Shown one piece after another: positions 34,024-43,046 of a stretch of DNA of 64,000 nucleotides. Each line of letters starts with the position of its first letter. Within the stretch, counting starts at the first letter, position 1. The notes below the pieces were generated by a model that was not told the DNA's origin, did no database searches, and worked only from the letters and a program-made list of their open reading frames with translations. This DNA is from JBEHWX01 sp048498995 (GTDB taxonomy: Bacteria; Bacteroidota; Ignavibacteria; OLB7): positions 1 to 64,000 of the forward strand of contig JBEHWX010000018.1 of NCBI GenBank assembly GCA_048498995.1. The letters are read 5' to 3'. The translations under genes were made by a program, and so were the position numbers.

Positions 34024-34632
34024 TCAGTCGCGCGGCACCGACCGCATCAGCATGCTGGCCGCGCCGGTATCCTGCCAGATCACCTCGATCCCCTTCTGGC
34101 CGAGACGGCAGTCGAGCATCAGCGCGGAGGATCCGGAGCGGCGCGCCCAGATGTCGTAGAGCCACTTCCCCGACGTCGCCATCGCGCTCACGAGCTCGGC
34201 GTCGCTCATCCCGACGCGATAGCCGGGAACGGCGGAGGGGAGGCGCGATGCCTGCGACCGTCCGTGGCGCGACTCCAGCACCTGCTTCACCACCGAGTAT
34301 CCCTTCACCACCTCTTCGGCCGTCATCGGCCCCACGCCGAGCTGGAGCGTCGCCATCGCGAGCTTCCCCTGATCGAAGAGAAACATCCATTCCCGCACGG
34401 CGCAGAGCGAGTTGGGAACTTCGACGAGCATGCCCCCACGGTACCTGAGGATGGTGATCGCGCCACTGGTCGAGTCGGTCACGGGAAGAGCGTCCGGTAT
34501 ATCCCTCATCACCAGGCGCACCTCGGCCGGCGACGCGCCGATCGGGATGCCGAGGAGCGAGTCGAGCCCCTCCGCGCGCAGACCGGAGGCGACGGCGAGG
34601 AACAGGATGACGAGCAGCGAGACGGAGCGCAT
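34024..34632 (-). CDS. Exported protein of unknown function
   Basis: 202 residues with signal peptide MRSVSLLVILFLAVASGLRA. The mature N-terminus LLGIPIGASPAEVRLVMRDI is a pattern seen in small exported proteins where a SmpA/OmlA-like or YcfL-like beta-alpha unit is formed; I do not assign it. Later blocks: LRYRGGMLVEVPNSLCAVREWMF, GYSVVKQVLESRHG, LMLDCRLGQKGIEVIWQD, with two Cys that could pair. A TATCTTGA box lies about 40 bp upstream of the start (34672-34679). Confidence 0.6.
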   Translation of the reverse strand: MRSVSLLVILFLAVASGLRAEGLDSLLGIPIGASPAEVRLVMRDIPDALPVTDSTSGAITILRYRGGMLVEVPNSLCAVREWMFLFDQGKLAMATLQLGVGPMTAEEVVKGYSVVKQVLESRHGRSQASRLPSAVPGYRVGMSDAELVSAMATSGKWLYDIWARRSGSSALMLDCRLGQKGIEVIWQDTGAASMLMRSVPRD

Positions 34633-34671
34633 GGCGATGGGAATCGGCGTGGAATGATCTGTCGGATCGGG

Positions 34672-34679
34672 TCAAGATA
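34672..34679 (-). promoter_or_regulatory. Candidate -7 box TATCTTGA
   Basis: On the minus strand TATCTTGA lies 40 bp upstream of the ATG at 34632, close to the Bacteroidota -7 consensus TAnnTTTG. No clear -33 TTG is seen. Confidence 0.35.
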
Positions 34680-35715
34680 CGGCGTCCGGGGAACCTGGCA
34701 TGGCGCGAGGCGTTCTTCGGCGAGGTGGAGGCTGGCGGAAATGGCAGAGCGGGCACGGGCCGGAGATCCGTTCCGGTCACGGACATGTTCGAATACCGGA
34801 GTAGTCGATCGGGAGTCCGATAGCGTCGCTGGCTCGACGATATCGGGGGACACACCCGCCGATGGATCCTCCGACCCGGCCCGATCTGCAACAGTTGCTC
34901 GCGTTGCCAGTGACCTGCTTCACGGATGTTCCACGTCATCGACGCCGAACATCACCAACGCCCATCATCGACGGCACGCATGCGCGAATCGCTCCGGGGG
35001 GGACGCTTCAACAGCAGGTGGGGAGGACACGGAGGCCGTCGGAGGCGGGGATCGCTACGGAGGTTGCTGGTAGCGGCCCTCGCCGGGACCGAGGCATGTC
35101 GGCGGAAGATGGAGCTCTCCGGGGGGAGACGTGTACGAATCTCCCGGTGGTGGTCCCGGAGGTTTACGAGCGCTCCATGTGCGAAAGTAGATCCATTGGG
35201 TGTACGATAGTAGTACATCATCATGTATTTCGATCGGATTCCGACGCCCGCGATTGGTGATGGGAACAGAGTCGGGATGGGAAATTGTACCGTGGGATAC
35301 GCATCGAATTCAATCGACGTATCCACCGCATCCAATCCGTGTTGACACGCACAACCGGGACGCCTCTCTCCCTTCCGAACCGATCGGTCGCGATGATGCC
35401 TACCAACGATGATGCCTACCAACGGAGAGTCCTACCGTCATTCTCCGCCATCGCCTCCATCCATCGACCGGGGTCACCCCATACCGACCGGCCGGTCGCG
35501 GGGGGCGGTCATCGCCGGTTTCTCCGACGGGGCCTTCCCTGTGCTCGCTCCGGACCGGCGGCCGGGACGATGTGGGAGATCCCCGCGCTCTCACGACCGG
35601 AGCGCTTCACGTATCGAGGCGGCGGTGATCAGAAATTTCCATCGCCTCTCTCGGACGGATCATCCCCGGCGCAACCAACGCTCACAGAAGTTCGCGGGAA
35701 GGGGAAGCGGAAGTT

Positions 35716-35736
35716 CACGTCGCGACGTGCTATATT
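35716..35736 (+). promoter_or_regulatory. Palindrome next to TATATT box upstream of Cys-rich operon
   Basis: A perfect 14-bp palindrome, CACGTCGCGACGTG (35716-35729), is followed one base later by TATATT (35731-35736), 36 bp before the ATG at 35773. The layout suits an operator overlapping a promoter. The regulator is unknown; a metal sensor is possible given the Cys-rich genes that follow. Confidence 0.5.
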
Positions 35737-35772
35737 CGAGCCCTCGTCTTCTCACGCGACGCTCTCCATGCA

Positions 35773-36144
35773 ATGATCGACCGGGCACGACAGATCGTTC
35801 TCTGGCTCATGATCCTCCTCTTCACGATGCACGTGGAGGGGGGCGTCGTCGCATGGGGTCTCTACGGCATCTTCGCCGATCAGATCGCCGCCGTCTACTG
35901 CGTCAACCCGACCAATCCCTGCTGCCACGGCAAGTGCCACATGGTGAGCTCCACCGAAAAGGAGCGGAAGCAGGGGGGCGCCACGCTCGAAGCGGCATTC
36001 CCGAAGGTGGAGGCATTCGTGGCCGACCGGCACGTTCCTCCCCCGCTGGTCACGAGCGCGGAGCCGTTCCCGCAGATCGAGCGTCAGTTCACCTCCACGG
36101 GCTTTCCCCGCTCGCTCGACCATCCTCCCTCGATCCTTCTCTGA
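35773..36144 (+). CDS. Small membrane protein with Cys-rich segment
   Basis: 123 residues. One N-terminal TM segment (IVLWLMILLFTMHVEGGVVAW) and then YCVNPTNPCCHGKCHMVSS, a C-x(6)-CC-HGKC pattern similar to short Bacteroidota membrane proteins with HCDGKC-type motifs found by metal transport genes. The remaining ~60 residues are soluble and Pro-rich. The CC/HGKCH cluster could bind copper, zinc or another soft metal. It leads a plus-strand set with a CxxCxC outer-membrane-type protein and a lipoprotein; a palindromic operator-like site precedes it. Metal role is inferred. Confidence 0.6.
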   Translation: MIDRARQIVLWLMILLFTMHVEGGVVAWGLYGIFADQIAAVYCVNPTNPCCHGKCHMVSSTEKERKQGGATLEAAFPKVEAFVADRHVPPPLVTSAEPFPQIERQFTSTGFPRSLDHPPSILL

Positions 36145-36405
36145 TTCCGGAACCAGCCCGGCCATGTCGGCACATCCGGCGCCATCGGCGTCGTCGATGA
36201 GCCAGCGCGCGCGCACGGCTTCACGTCCGAGAGCATGCTCCGGCCGATAGCCGCGCGTCGACGGCGGCGCCGATGGCCATTCGCCGGCCTACTACTCGTC
36301 CGGCGAGCGCTTTCCGTTCCCGGCGCGAGCGCCAGGGACCTCCCGTGCGGGAGATCCGGCGTTCCCCGCGCTCCGTATCAGTCATTCATTCCGGATCGAT
36401 ATTCC

Positions 36406-37365
36406 ATGGTCACGCGATCGTCGATCGCTCTCCTCGTGCTGCTCCTGATCGGAGCCGGGGAGGCGAAGGCCTGCGATTTCTGCAACTGCCTCTACGGCAT
36501 CAATCCCTACTATACCGGCTCGAACTCCTTCGCGCTCCACTTCCTGCTGCAGCGCTCCGGCAGCCCCGGTGCCGGCGTCGGCTGGTTCGGCTCCAAGCTC
36601 GCCGCCGGCCCGCTCCGCCAGCCGTACCATTCGATACCCGGCGCCGACGGCGCCACGAACGTGCCGACGCGCGAGAGCCGGGCAACGCTCGAGCTCTCCT
36701 ATCAGCACCACGTCTCCGAGCGGGTGATGCTCACGCTGCTCGTGCCGATGACCCGCATGGAGCATCGCTCGGCGACCGATCTCACGATCTCCGGCCTGGG
36801 GGATCCCTCCCTGCTGGCGCACTGGGTGATGACCGATCCGATCGGCGTCCGCTCCACCCTTCTCCTCGGAGGGGGCGTGAAGCTGCCGCTGGCCGATCAT
36901 CGCCTGCGCGACGCCTCCGGCGCCATGCTCGATCCCAGGCTTCAGCCGGGCTCCGGCGTCCCCTCCCTGCTGCTGACCGGCACGATGACCGTCGGCCTGG
37001 GACGCTGGACCGTGGCGCTCGATGCCTTCGGCGCGATGCCGACCGGGAGCATCGATGGGAACCGGCTCGGAAGCTCGCTCTCGGCCACCGCGACGGTGAA
37101 CCACGACCTGATCCGGAACGACGCCACGGCGCTGGCGCTGGTCGGCCTGGCGGGAATCCGCGGAGAGGTGGCCGGCGTCGATCGCGTCGCCGGCGAGATC
37201 GATCATCACTCCGGCTTCTCGACCGCCTACGCCAATCTCGGCGCCGAGCTCGTCTGGCATTCGCTCCGGTTCGACCTCACCGTGCTGGCCCCGATCGCCC
37301 AGATGCGTCGGGACGAGGTGAGCGAGGGACCGCGCATCCTCTCCGGCATCCGCGTCGAGATCTGA
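36406..37365 (+). CDS. Outer-membrane-type protein with N-terminal CDFCNC motif
   Basis: About 319 residues from the ATG at 36406 (MVTRSSIALLVLLLIGAGEA). The mature N-terminus starts with CDFCNCLYGINPYYTGSN: a CxxCxC motif directly after the signal peptide, as in a class of Bacteroidota/Chlorobiota putative metal-related outer-membrane proteins. The rest consists of amphipathic strands (ATLELSYQHHVSERVMLTLL, STLLLGGGVKLPL, ALVGLAGIRGEVAG) with His-containing DHHSGF and ends RILSGIRVEI, consistent with a barrel. Second gene of the Cys-rich set. No transport substrate can be read from the sequence. Confidence 0.65.
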   Translation: MVTRSSIALLVLLLIGAGEAKACDFCNCLYGINPYYTGSNSFALHFLLQRSGSPGAGVGWFGSKLAAGPLRQPYHSIPGADGATNVPTRESRATLELSYQHHVSERVMLTLLVPMTRMEHRSATDLTISGLGDPSLLAHWVMTDPIGVRSTLLLGGGVKLPLADHRLRDASGAMLDPRLQPGSGVPSLLLTGTMTVGLGRWTVALDAFGAMPTGSIDGNRLGSSLSATATVNHDLIRNDATALALVGLAGIRGEVAGVDRVAGEIDHHSGFSTAYANLGAELVWHSLRFDLTVLAPIAQMRRDEVSEGPRILSGIRVEI

Positions 37366-37516
37366 GCGATGCCACCGCCGACGGCATCGGCCTCCCGATG
37401 GCGGCCTGCCCGGCAACGATCACCCGGCGCGACATTGCCGGGGATCGCCGATTCGATCTTTTGTTCAATCAGGAACCATGATCTTCCCATTCATACATAC
37501 ATCGGAGATACCGTAT

Positions 37517-38515
37517 ATGCTGAGATCCTCTCGACATGCTCTCCTGGCGATCCCGCTGCTGCTCGCGGTGGCCGGATGCTCCAAGGTCGAGGACTCCCCC
37601 GTGGCTCCCACCTCCACCGTGACGGTGAGCGCGGTCTCGCTTCCCCGCATCGACGGCGATGCGCATTACGCTGTCTGGTTCAGCCACGCCGAGGGGAAAC
37701 CGAGCCTCGGCGGCAAGCCGGCCCACGGCGATCATCACTACGTCAAGATCGGCGCGTTCAAGCTGGGTCCGAACGGCGAGGTGGTGGGCGTCAACGGCGG
37801 GGCCGCGAGCTTCGCGGTCCCCTCGGATATCAACGCGCAGCTGCTGATCGACGCGATCGTGACGGTCGAGAAGGATGGCGGCCTCGAGCTGGAGCCCACG
37901 GCCCGGCTGGCCTCCGGAGTCTTCACCGGCACCTCCTCGAAGGGGGTGGCGCGGCTGACCTTCTCCGACGATGAGTCCTTCGGCGATGTCTTCGCGGATG
38001 CCGAGGGGAGCGTGGTGCTCGACGCGCCGACCAGCGCCGACACGCTGGACTTCGCGCGGGGGATCTGGCTTGCCAAGCCGAACGGCACCTCGGTCGACGC
38101 GGCCAGCAACCTGCCGGTGATGCCGATCTCCGACGAGACCGACGAGTGGCGCTACGAGATGTGGCTGACGCACAAGACCGGGGCCGGCGGCACCGAGTAC
38201 ATCTCCCTCGGCCGCTTCCTCAACCCGGCCGCCAAGGATCTCAACGGCGCCGGCGCCACCGCCGGCCCCGATGCCGCGGCCGCCTACCCGTTCCCCGGAC
38301 AGGACTTCCTCGCGACGGGGAGCGAGCGGACGCTCAACGACGGCAGCTACGGCGTGGCGATCTCGATCGAGCCGTACGGCGCGCAGCTCCGGAGCCCCTA
38401 TCTGACGCTCCTGAAGCTGGAGACGATCCCCACGTCGCTGACGCGCCTCGTGCCGCAGGCGCTCACCCGGGTGACCCCGGCTCCCTATGGGATGACGGTG
38501 ACCGTGGACCGCTGA
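37517..38515 (+). CDS. Lipoprotein with two RskA-like repeats
   Basis: About 332 residues. The ATG at 37517 has GGAGA eight bases upstream and gives a lipobox (LLLAVAGC). Two related segments occur: HYAVWFSHAEGK ... HHYVKIGAFKLGPNGEVV near residue 45 and YEMWLTHKTGAGGTEYISLGRF near residue 210. The Y-x-x-W-x ... LGxF pattern resembles the outer half of anti-sigma-K proteins, though no sigma-binding part is present. The HAEGKPSLGGKPAHGDHH stretch is His-rich and could bind metal. Third gene of the set starting at 35773; a terminator follows. Confidence 0.65.
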   Translation: MLRSSRHALLAIPLLLAVAGCSKVEDSPVAPTSTVTVSAVSLPRIDGDAHYAVWFSHAEGKPSLGGKPAHGDHHYVKIGAFKLGPNGEVVGVNGGAASFAVPSDINAQLLIDAIVTVEKDGGLELEPTARLASGVFTGTSSKGVARLTFSDDESFGDVFADAEGSVVLDAPTSADTLDFARGIWLAKPNGTSVDAASNLPVMPISDETDEWRYEMWLTHKTGAGGTEYISLGRFLNPAAKDLNGAGATAGPDAAAAYPFPGQDFLATGSERTLNDGSYGVAISIEPYGAQLRSPYLTLLKLETIPTSLTRLVPQALTRVTPAPYGMTVTVDR

Positions 38516-38544
38516 GCCGCGTCGACGCACGCATCGATACGACG

Positions 38545-38575
38545 AAGGGGAGCCTCCCGCCGGGAAGCTCCCCTT
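38545..38575. terminator. Hairpin terminator between convergent genes
   Basis: Arms AAGGGGAGCCTCCC and GGGAAGCTCCCCTT, one mismatch, 3-nt loop, followed by CTCATTGTTG. It serves the lipoprotein gene ending at 38515 and possibly the convergent gene ending at 38644. Confidence 0.8.
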
Positions 38576-38643
38576 CTCATTGTTGCGCGCCGGTATCGGC
38601 GATGCCGTCACGATCGATGCGGGCCGGCATCCGGATCCGCCGA

Positions 38644-39315
38644 TCATTCCTCCTCGACCTCGACGCGCACGCCGAGCAGGTGCACCAGATCCACCGCCTG
38701 CATCGGGTCGATGATCGTGCCGCGGATCTCCGAGGCGCCGATCCTGAGGCCGACGATCGAGGAGCCGCGAAAATCCGTTCCCTCGAGCTTCGTGTTCCGG
38801 AAGTCGGCGCCGGTAAGGTCGCAGCCGCGGAAGATGGCGCCGGCAAGATCCGCCCCCTCGAACGACGCCCCCCGCAGCAGACAACGCTCGAAGCGGACGC
38901 CACGGAAGCGCGCGTTCCAGAAGATCCCCATCTCCAGGTTGCTCTCGGTCGCCACCAGATCATCCACCGTCGCATCGATCATCCGCGCGCCGGTGAGGCG
39001 GCAGCCGACAAGCTCCACCCTGGTCAGGCGCGCCTTCTCCCATTCGGCGCCGGCCAGATCGCACGCCTCCAGGCGGGCATCGATCACCTCCGGCGCGGAG
39101 AGATGGCCGCGGGAAAGAAGCACGCGGGTAAACCGGATCTGGTCGAGCAGAAGCCCGGTGACCTCGATATCGCTCAGGTCTCCATCGAGCAGCGCGGTCC
39201 GCTCGATGGCCGCGTGATCCTCGACCGGCGCGCCGAGCGCCCCCTCGAACGTCTCGTCGATCTTCAGCTTCGGCGGCGCGATCGTCCGCCTGGTTGGCTC
39301 GTTCTTCCGTTTCAT
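38644..39315 (-). CDS. Pentapeptide-repeat protein
   Basis: 223 residues. From about residue 60 to 190 the chain follows the A(D/N)LxX five-residue period: CDLAGAEWEKARL, CRLTGARMIDATV, CLLRGASFEGADLAGAIF, CDLTGADFRNTKLEGTDF. This folds as a right-handed quadrilateral beta helix. A charged N-terminal ~40 residues and an acidic C-terminus (VEVEEE) flank it. No signal peptide, so probably cytoplasmic. The family has diverse roles (for example gyrase protection); none can be chosen here. Confidence 0.88.
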   Translation of the reverse strand: MKRKNEPTRRTIAPPKLKIDETFEGALGAPVEDHAAIERTALLDGDLSDIEVTGLLLDQIRFTRVLLSRGHLSAPEVIDARLEACDLAGAEWEKARLTRVELVGCRLTGARMIDATVDDLVATESNLEMGIFWNARFRGVRFERCLLRGASFEGADLAGAIFRGCDLTGADFRNTKLEGTDFRGSSIVGLRIGASEIRGTIIDPMQAVDLVHLLGVRVEVEEE

Positions 39316-39490
39316 CGATGGCTGGGAGGAATGCTGAATCGGTCGGCTTCCGCGTCTACATTCGGATGCGCGGAGCGCGACGGGATCGGGAGCATAGACA
39401 GGAATCGGGACGCGATGGGAGCCCGCGCCGGCCCTGACGACCGGGCGGGCATCCGTCGCGATGCGATATATCGGGCGCGATGCGGCGCCG

Positions 39491-39997
39491 TCAGTTCTTC
39501 TCGTCGGCGGTCGGGCCGTAGATCGAGGGGAGCGGCACGTCGTTCATCCGGAGATAGACATCGAGCTGGCCGCGATGATGGATGATGTGGCTCAGCACGA
39601 ACGTGCGGAGCACGGCCGCGCGCGGGAGGGTGAAGATGGCATGGCCACCGCTCTTGAGGGTCCACGGCTTCATCATCTCCTCGTCGGAGGTCGCGGCGAT
39701 GATCTCGCGCGCCTCGGCGACGAAGCGGTCGAACGTCTCCAGCGTCTTCTCGCGCGACTCGTAGGCCGGCGGGATCCAGACCGGACCGCTGGGGGGATTC
39801 AGATCGAGCTCATCCTCGGTGAGCGTCATCTTCGCCCAGCTCGGAAGATTCGCCAGATGAAGCGCGAGTCCGGAGATGGTGCTCGACTTCGGGTGCGGCT
39901 TCCAGGTCGGATTGTCGGTCGGAACGATCTCCAGGAGCTTTCTGGTCGAGGCCATCTCGTGCTCGAACTCCGGGAGGAATACCTCTGCGATTGCCAT
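39491..39997 (-). CDS. DinB-family metal-binding protein
   Basis: 168 residues, four-helix bundle of the DinB/YfiT type. Metal-ligand candidates: His ~47 in LALHLANLP and the SHIIHHRGQLDVYLR block at ~136-149, the family's hallmark. Members include thiol S-transferases (bacillithiol, mycothiol) and uncharacterised hydrolases; the sequence does not allow a choice. The ATG at 39997 starts the conserved helix (MAIAEVFLPEFEHEM). The product should be cytoplasmic. Confidence 0.9.
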   Translation of the reverse strand: MAIAEVFLPEFEHEMASTRKLLEIVPTDNPTWKPHPKSSTISGLALHLANLPSWAKMTLTEDELDLNPPSGPVWIPPAYESREKTLETFDRFVAEAREIIAATSDEEMMKPWTLKSGGHAIFTLPRAAVLRTFVLSHIIHHRGQLDVYLRMNDVPLPSIYGPTADEKN

Positions 39998-40235
39998 GGT
40001 CGTGTCGTCTGAAGTGAAGTGTTGAGATGAGGATACCGGGCGTCCGGCAATCGCGATCGCGCGCGTGAACGTAAGCGCGGCCGCGTCCGGGCATCGGCGC
40101 CAAGCTACGGCAATTCGCCGACCCGTCGCAGCGCGCTCATCGCGTGATACCGGATCGTGACCGGCCACCTCCCGGAGACTCGCGCGCTCGAATCGCTCGC
40201 TCGAACCGCTCGCGCGCTCGAACCGGGGAGGGCGC

Positions 40236-40241
40236 TATCTT
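40236..40241 (+). promoter_or_regulatory. Candidate -10 box TATCTT for yjbQ
   Basis: GCTATCTTACAGG lies 59 bp upstream of the yjbQ ATG. Resembles the recurrent TATCTT/TATATT boxes upstream of several genes here. Confidence 0.35.
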
Positions 40242-40299
40242 ACAGGATGCCGAAAGCGGCGGAGCATCGAGACGGACAATCAACGACCGGAGCCGGGCA

Positions 40300-40740
40300 A
40301 TGAGCGGATCGACCGAATGGATTCAACGACAGTTCCAGTTGAAGGAGCGCCGGCGCGGGTTCCATCTGGTGACGCGCGACGTGCTGGATCGGATGCCGGA
40401 GATCGCGGAGATCGAGACCGGCATGCTTCATCTGTTCATCCAGCATACATCCGCCTCCCTCACCATCAACGAGAACGCCAGCCCTGACGTGCGCGGCGAC
40501 ATGGAGCGGCACTTCAACGAGATGGTGCCGGAGAAAGCTCCCTACTACGAGCACACGCTGGAAGGTCCGGACGACATGCCGGCGCATATCAAGGCGTCGC
40601 TGCTCGGAAGCTCCGTCACCATCCCGATCGGCCACGGACGGCTGCTGCTCGGCACCTGGCAGGGGATCTACCTCTGCGAGCACCGGAACGACGGCGGCCC
40701 GCGCGGCCTGGTGGGAACCATCTGGGGATGCCGACGTTAA
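40300..40740 (+). CDS. yjbQ: YjbQ/UPF0047 family protein
   Basis: 146 residues. Family blocks: GMLHLFIQHTSASLTINENASPDVR in two parts, EHTLEGPDDMPAHIKASLLG, and GRLLLGTWQGIYLCEHR. The conserved HT(S/A)A, EN, H and E/H residues are present. YjbQ proteins can complement thiamine-phosphate synthase loss, but the physiological role is debated. The ATG at 40300 gives the normal N-terminus WIQRQFQLKERRRGFH. Confidence 0.93.
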   Translation: MSGSTEWIQRQFQLKERRRGFHLVTRDVLDRMPEIAEIETGMLHLFIQHTSASLTINENASPDVRGDMERHFNEMVPEKAPYYEHTLEGPDDMPAHIKASLLGSSVTIPIGHGRLLLGTWQGIYLCEHRNDGGPRGLVGTIWGCRR

Positions 40741-40806
40741 GAACGCCGGCCACGAGGCTGGACCCCGAGGCTGGACCCCGAGGCACGGGCTCGAGCGCCG
40801 CGCCGA

Positions 40807-41175
40807 TCAGCCTCCGGAGCGTTTGACGCTCCACCCCTTCTTCTTCAGCTCCTCGACCACCAGGTCGCGGTGATCTCCCTGAATCTCTATCACGCCATCC
40901 TTGACCGTGCCGCCGGAGCCGCAGCGGCGCTTGAGCTGCGTGGCCAGTTCGGCCAGCTCCGTCGGCGGCAGCGGAACGCCGGTGATCACCGTCACGCCGC
41001 TCCCCTTGCGTCCCTTCGTCTCCCGTCCAACGCGCACCACGCCGTCGCGCACGGCGCCGGAGCGTCCCTTCGGACACGCGCATTCGCTCTTCGGCCTGCC
41101 GCAGTCGGAGCACATCTCCCCATGCTCCGACGAATAGACGAGCCCTCCCCCGTCAACGATCCTCCGCGATTTCAT
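40807..41175 (-). CDS. yciH: SUI1/YciH translation-initiation-factor-like protein
   Basis: 122 residues. The C-terminal ~80 residues are SUI1-like: KGRKGSGVTVITGVPLP, LKRRCGSGGTVKDGVIEIQG and DHRDLVVEELKKKGW. The N-terminal part has a Cys cluster, MCSDCGRPKSECACP, that may bind zinc. YciH is related to eukaryotic eIF1 and is thought to influence start-codon choice. A TATCTTTG box, a full TAnnTTTG match, lies 92 bp upstream. Confidence 0.92.
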   Translation of the reverse strand: MKSRRIVDGGGLVYSSEHGEMCSDCGRPKSECACPKGRSGAVRDGVVRVGRETKGRKGSGVTVITGVPLPPTELAELATQLKRRCGSGGTVKDGVIEIQGDHRDLVVEELKKKGWSVKRSGG

Positions 41176-41266
41176 CTGTACTTCTCCATGATCCGGCCGC
41201 GGCCGGTGAATGACGACACTCGGAAATCCGGACCGCGATCCCAGGGAGGATAGCGCGCCGGTGGGC

Positions 41267-41274
41267 CAAAGATA
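41267..41274 (-). promoter_or_regulatory. Candidate -7 box TATCTTTG for yciH
   Basis: A complete match to the Bacteroidota sigma -7 consensus TAnnTTTG on the minus strand, 92 bp upstream of the yciH start. No clear -33 TTG accompanies it. Confidence 0.45.
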
Positions 41275-41392
41275 GTACCGGCGGGGCAGCGGCGCTCCGC
41301 CGTCGGCGTGGCCGAACGCTCTGTTGCGCTTGGCGCCGAATCGGGCTAATATTGGCCCGCGTCTCCCGCCCTCACCCAGGGATCGAGGTTCG

Positions 41393-43015
41393 ATGGACGA
41401 TCCGAACGACCTGCGCGCGCGGCTCGACTCCACCCGGAGCCCTTCCGAGCGCATCGAGCTCCACTACCGTCTCTGCCGCATTCTCGCCGAAAGCGATCCT
41501 TCCGGCGCGCTTCTCCATGGCCGCCACGCGCTACGACTGATGAACCAGCACCACGACCAGCATCTCCGCCTCGATATCCTGATCGCCACTTCACGCTGCC
41601 GGCTGGAGATGGGAGATATCCCCGGCGCCGAGCGGGAGGTCGCCGAGGCGCTGGCGCTCCTTCATGGCCTTCCGGAGGAATCGCGCCACGGGATCGCATT
41701 CTCCCTGGCCGGCGTGATCCATCTGCGCAAGGGGGAGCTCGAGAGCGCCCGCTCCCGGTTCGAGAAGGCACTGCTTCACTTCTCGAAGAAGGATGATGCG
41801 CGCGAGATGGCGCTGGCGCACAACCGGCTCGGCCTGATCGCCCACGCCGAGGGGGATTTCCCCGGCGCGCTGGTGGAGCTTCGGATGGCGCTCGACCGGC
41901 TCGGCGGCAGCGAGGATGCGCGCCTGAGGGCGACCATCCTGACGAGCATGGCCGCGATTCATCAACGCGCCGGACGCGTTTCCGACGCTCTCCGGGAATA
42001 CCGTGGCGCGCTCGACCTGCGACGCCGCATGAACGATCCGGACGGCACGGCGACGACACTCTCCTGCATCGCCGAGCTGCTCGCGGCCACCGGCAACACC
42101 GCCGAGGCGGCCGCCGCCGTCGAGGAAGCGCTCGGGCTGCGGCGCGAGCTCGGCGATGATGCGCGCGTCCGGCTTCTGACCGGACGCCTCGGCCTGCTGC
42201 TGGCCGAGCTTGGCGATGACGCGAACGGCGCGCGACACCTGCGCGCGGCGCTTCCGGACGCGGAAGACACGGTGAACGCGACGGAGCGGCTTCGGCTGCT
42301 GACGGCGCTGGCGCGCCTGGAGCTTCGTGCATCCCGGCCGGGAGACGCGCGCGAGATCTGCCTGGACGCGCTGCGCGTGTCCGAGAAGCTCGACCTGCGC
42401 CGCGAGCGGATGGCGATGCTCGAGCTGCTGATGGCGTGTGATGAGATGGGATCGGACGCGGAGACCGATCTCCATCGGAACATGGTGGCGACCGCGCACG
42501 CGGAAATGGCGGAGTCCGACGCGCGCCGCGAACGGACGCGCGCCGGACTCGACGCGGAGATCGACGAGATCGAGCGGAACTGGGATGCGCTCCAGACGGC
42601 GCTGCTCCGGCTGGAGGAACGGACGGAGGCGGCCCGCGATCGGCTTGCCGCCATCATCGCCGAGGCTGGCGATCCCGACGTGATGCTCCTCCGGCTGCGG
42701 CGGGAGCTCGGCGAGCTTCTACCACATGACCCCGATGCGGACGCCGGTCTCGGAGAGCGGCTGAACGAGGTCTACGATCGTGCACGACGACACGACGAGG
42801 ACCGCATGCTCCGGACGCTCGGAGCCTCGATTCCCAACGGCGTGCTGGAGCGTCCGCTCGAGGGCGCTCCACGGCTCACACGGCCGGAGCTCAGGGTCGC
42901 GACGCTGTTGAGAGCGGGCTTCAGAGCCCATCAGATCGCCGCGCTTCTCGGGATGAAGCCGCGGACGGTCGAGACCCACAGGTGGCACATCAATGTGCGC
43001 CTCGGTCGCCGATAG
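41393..43015 (+). CDS. TPR protein with C-terminal LuxR-type HTH
   Basis: 540 residues. From ~20 to 360 there are about eight TPR units (for example GAEREVAEALALLHGLPEES, SARSRFEKALLHFSKKDDAR, AHNRLGLIAHAEGDFPGALV). A coiled coil with many Arg/Glu follows at ~375-440 (ERTRAGLDAEIDEIERNW). The last ~60 residues are a LuxR/GerE HTH: LTRPELRVATLLRAGFRAHQ then IAALLGMKPRTVETHRWHI. No TM segment is visible, unlike many Bacteroidota TPR-LuxR regulators. It likely senses a partner through TPRs and binds DNA; target unknown. Confidence 0.88.
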   Translation: MDDPNDLRARLDSTRSPSERIELHYRLCRILAESDPSGALLHGRHALRLMNQHHDQHLRLDILIATSRCRLEMGDIPGAEREVAEALALLHGLPEESRHGIAFSLAGVIHLRKGELESARSRFEKALLHFSKKDDAREMALAHNRLGLIAHAEGDFPGALVELRMALDRLGGSEDARLRATILTSMAAIHQRAGRVSDALREYRGALDLRRRMNDPDGTATTLSCIAELLAATGNTAEAAAAVEEALGLRRELGDDARVRLLTGRLGLLLAELGDDANGARHLRAALPDAEDTVNATERLRLLTALARLELRASRPGDAREICLDALRVSEKLDLRRERMAMLELLMACDEMGSDAETDLHRNMVATAHAEMAESDARRERTRAGLDAEIDEIERNWDALQTALLRLEERTEAARDRLAAIIAEAGDPDVMLLRLRRELGELLPHDPDADAGLGERLNEVYDRARRHDEDRMLRTLGASIPNGVLERPLEGAPRLTRPELRVATLLRAGFRAHQIAALLGMKPRTVETHRWHINVRLGRR

Positions 43016-43046
43016 CCGGACCTTCATCTCCTCGTGCCGCCAGCCG

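Larger units (their letters stand above)
34633..35772. other. 1.1-kb region without a supported gene
   Basis: Between divergent genes. Every frame here is short, lacks motifs and has poor starts. A 16-bp direct tandem duplication (CGATGATGCCTACCAA, twice) lies at ~35391-35422. A/T-richer spots such as TACATCATCATGTATTT near 35213-35229 suggest decayed sequence or regulatory DNA. I cannot identify a pseudogene parent. Confidence 0.5.

Noticed and set aside
35285..35776. 163-codon plus frame in the empty kilobase
   Set aside because: Basic, low-complexity, no motif, overlaps the tandem duplication and runs into the start of the next gene.
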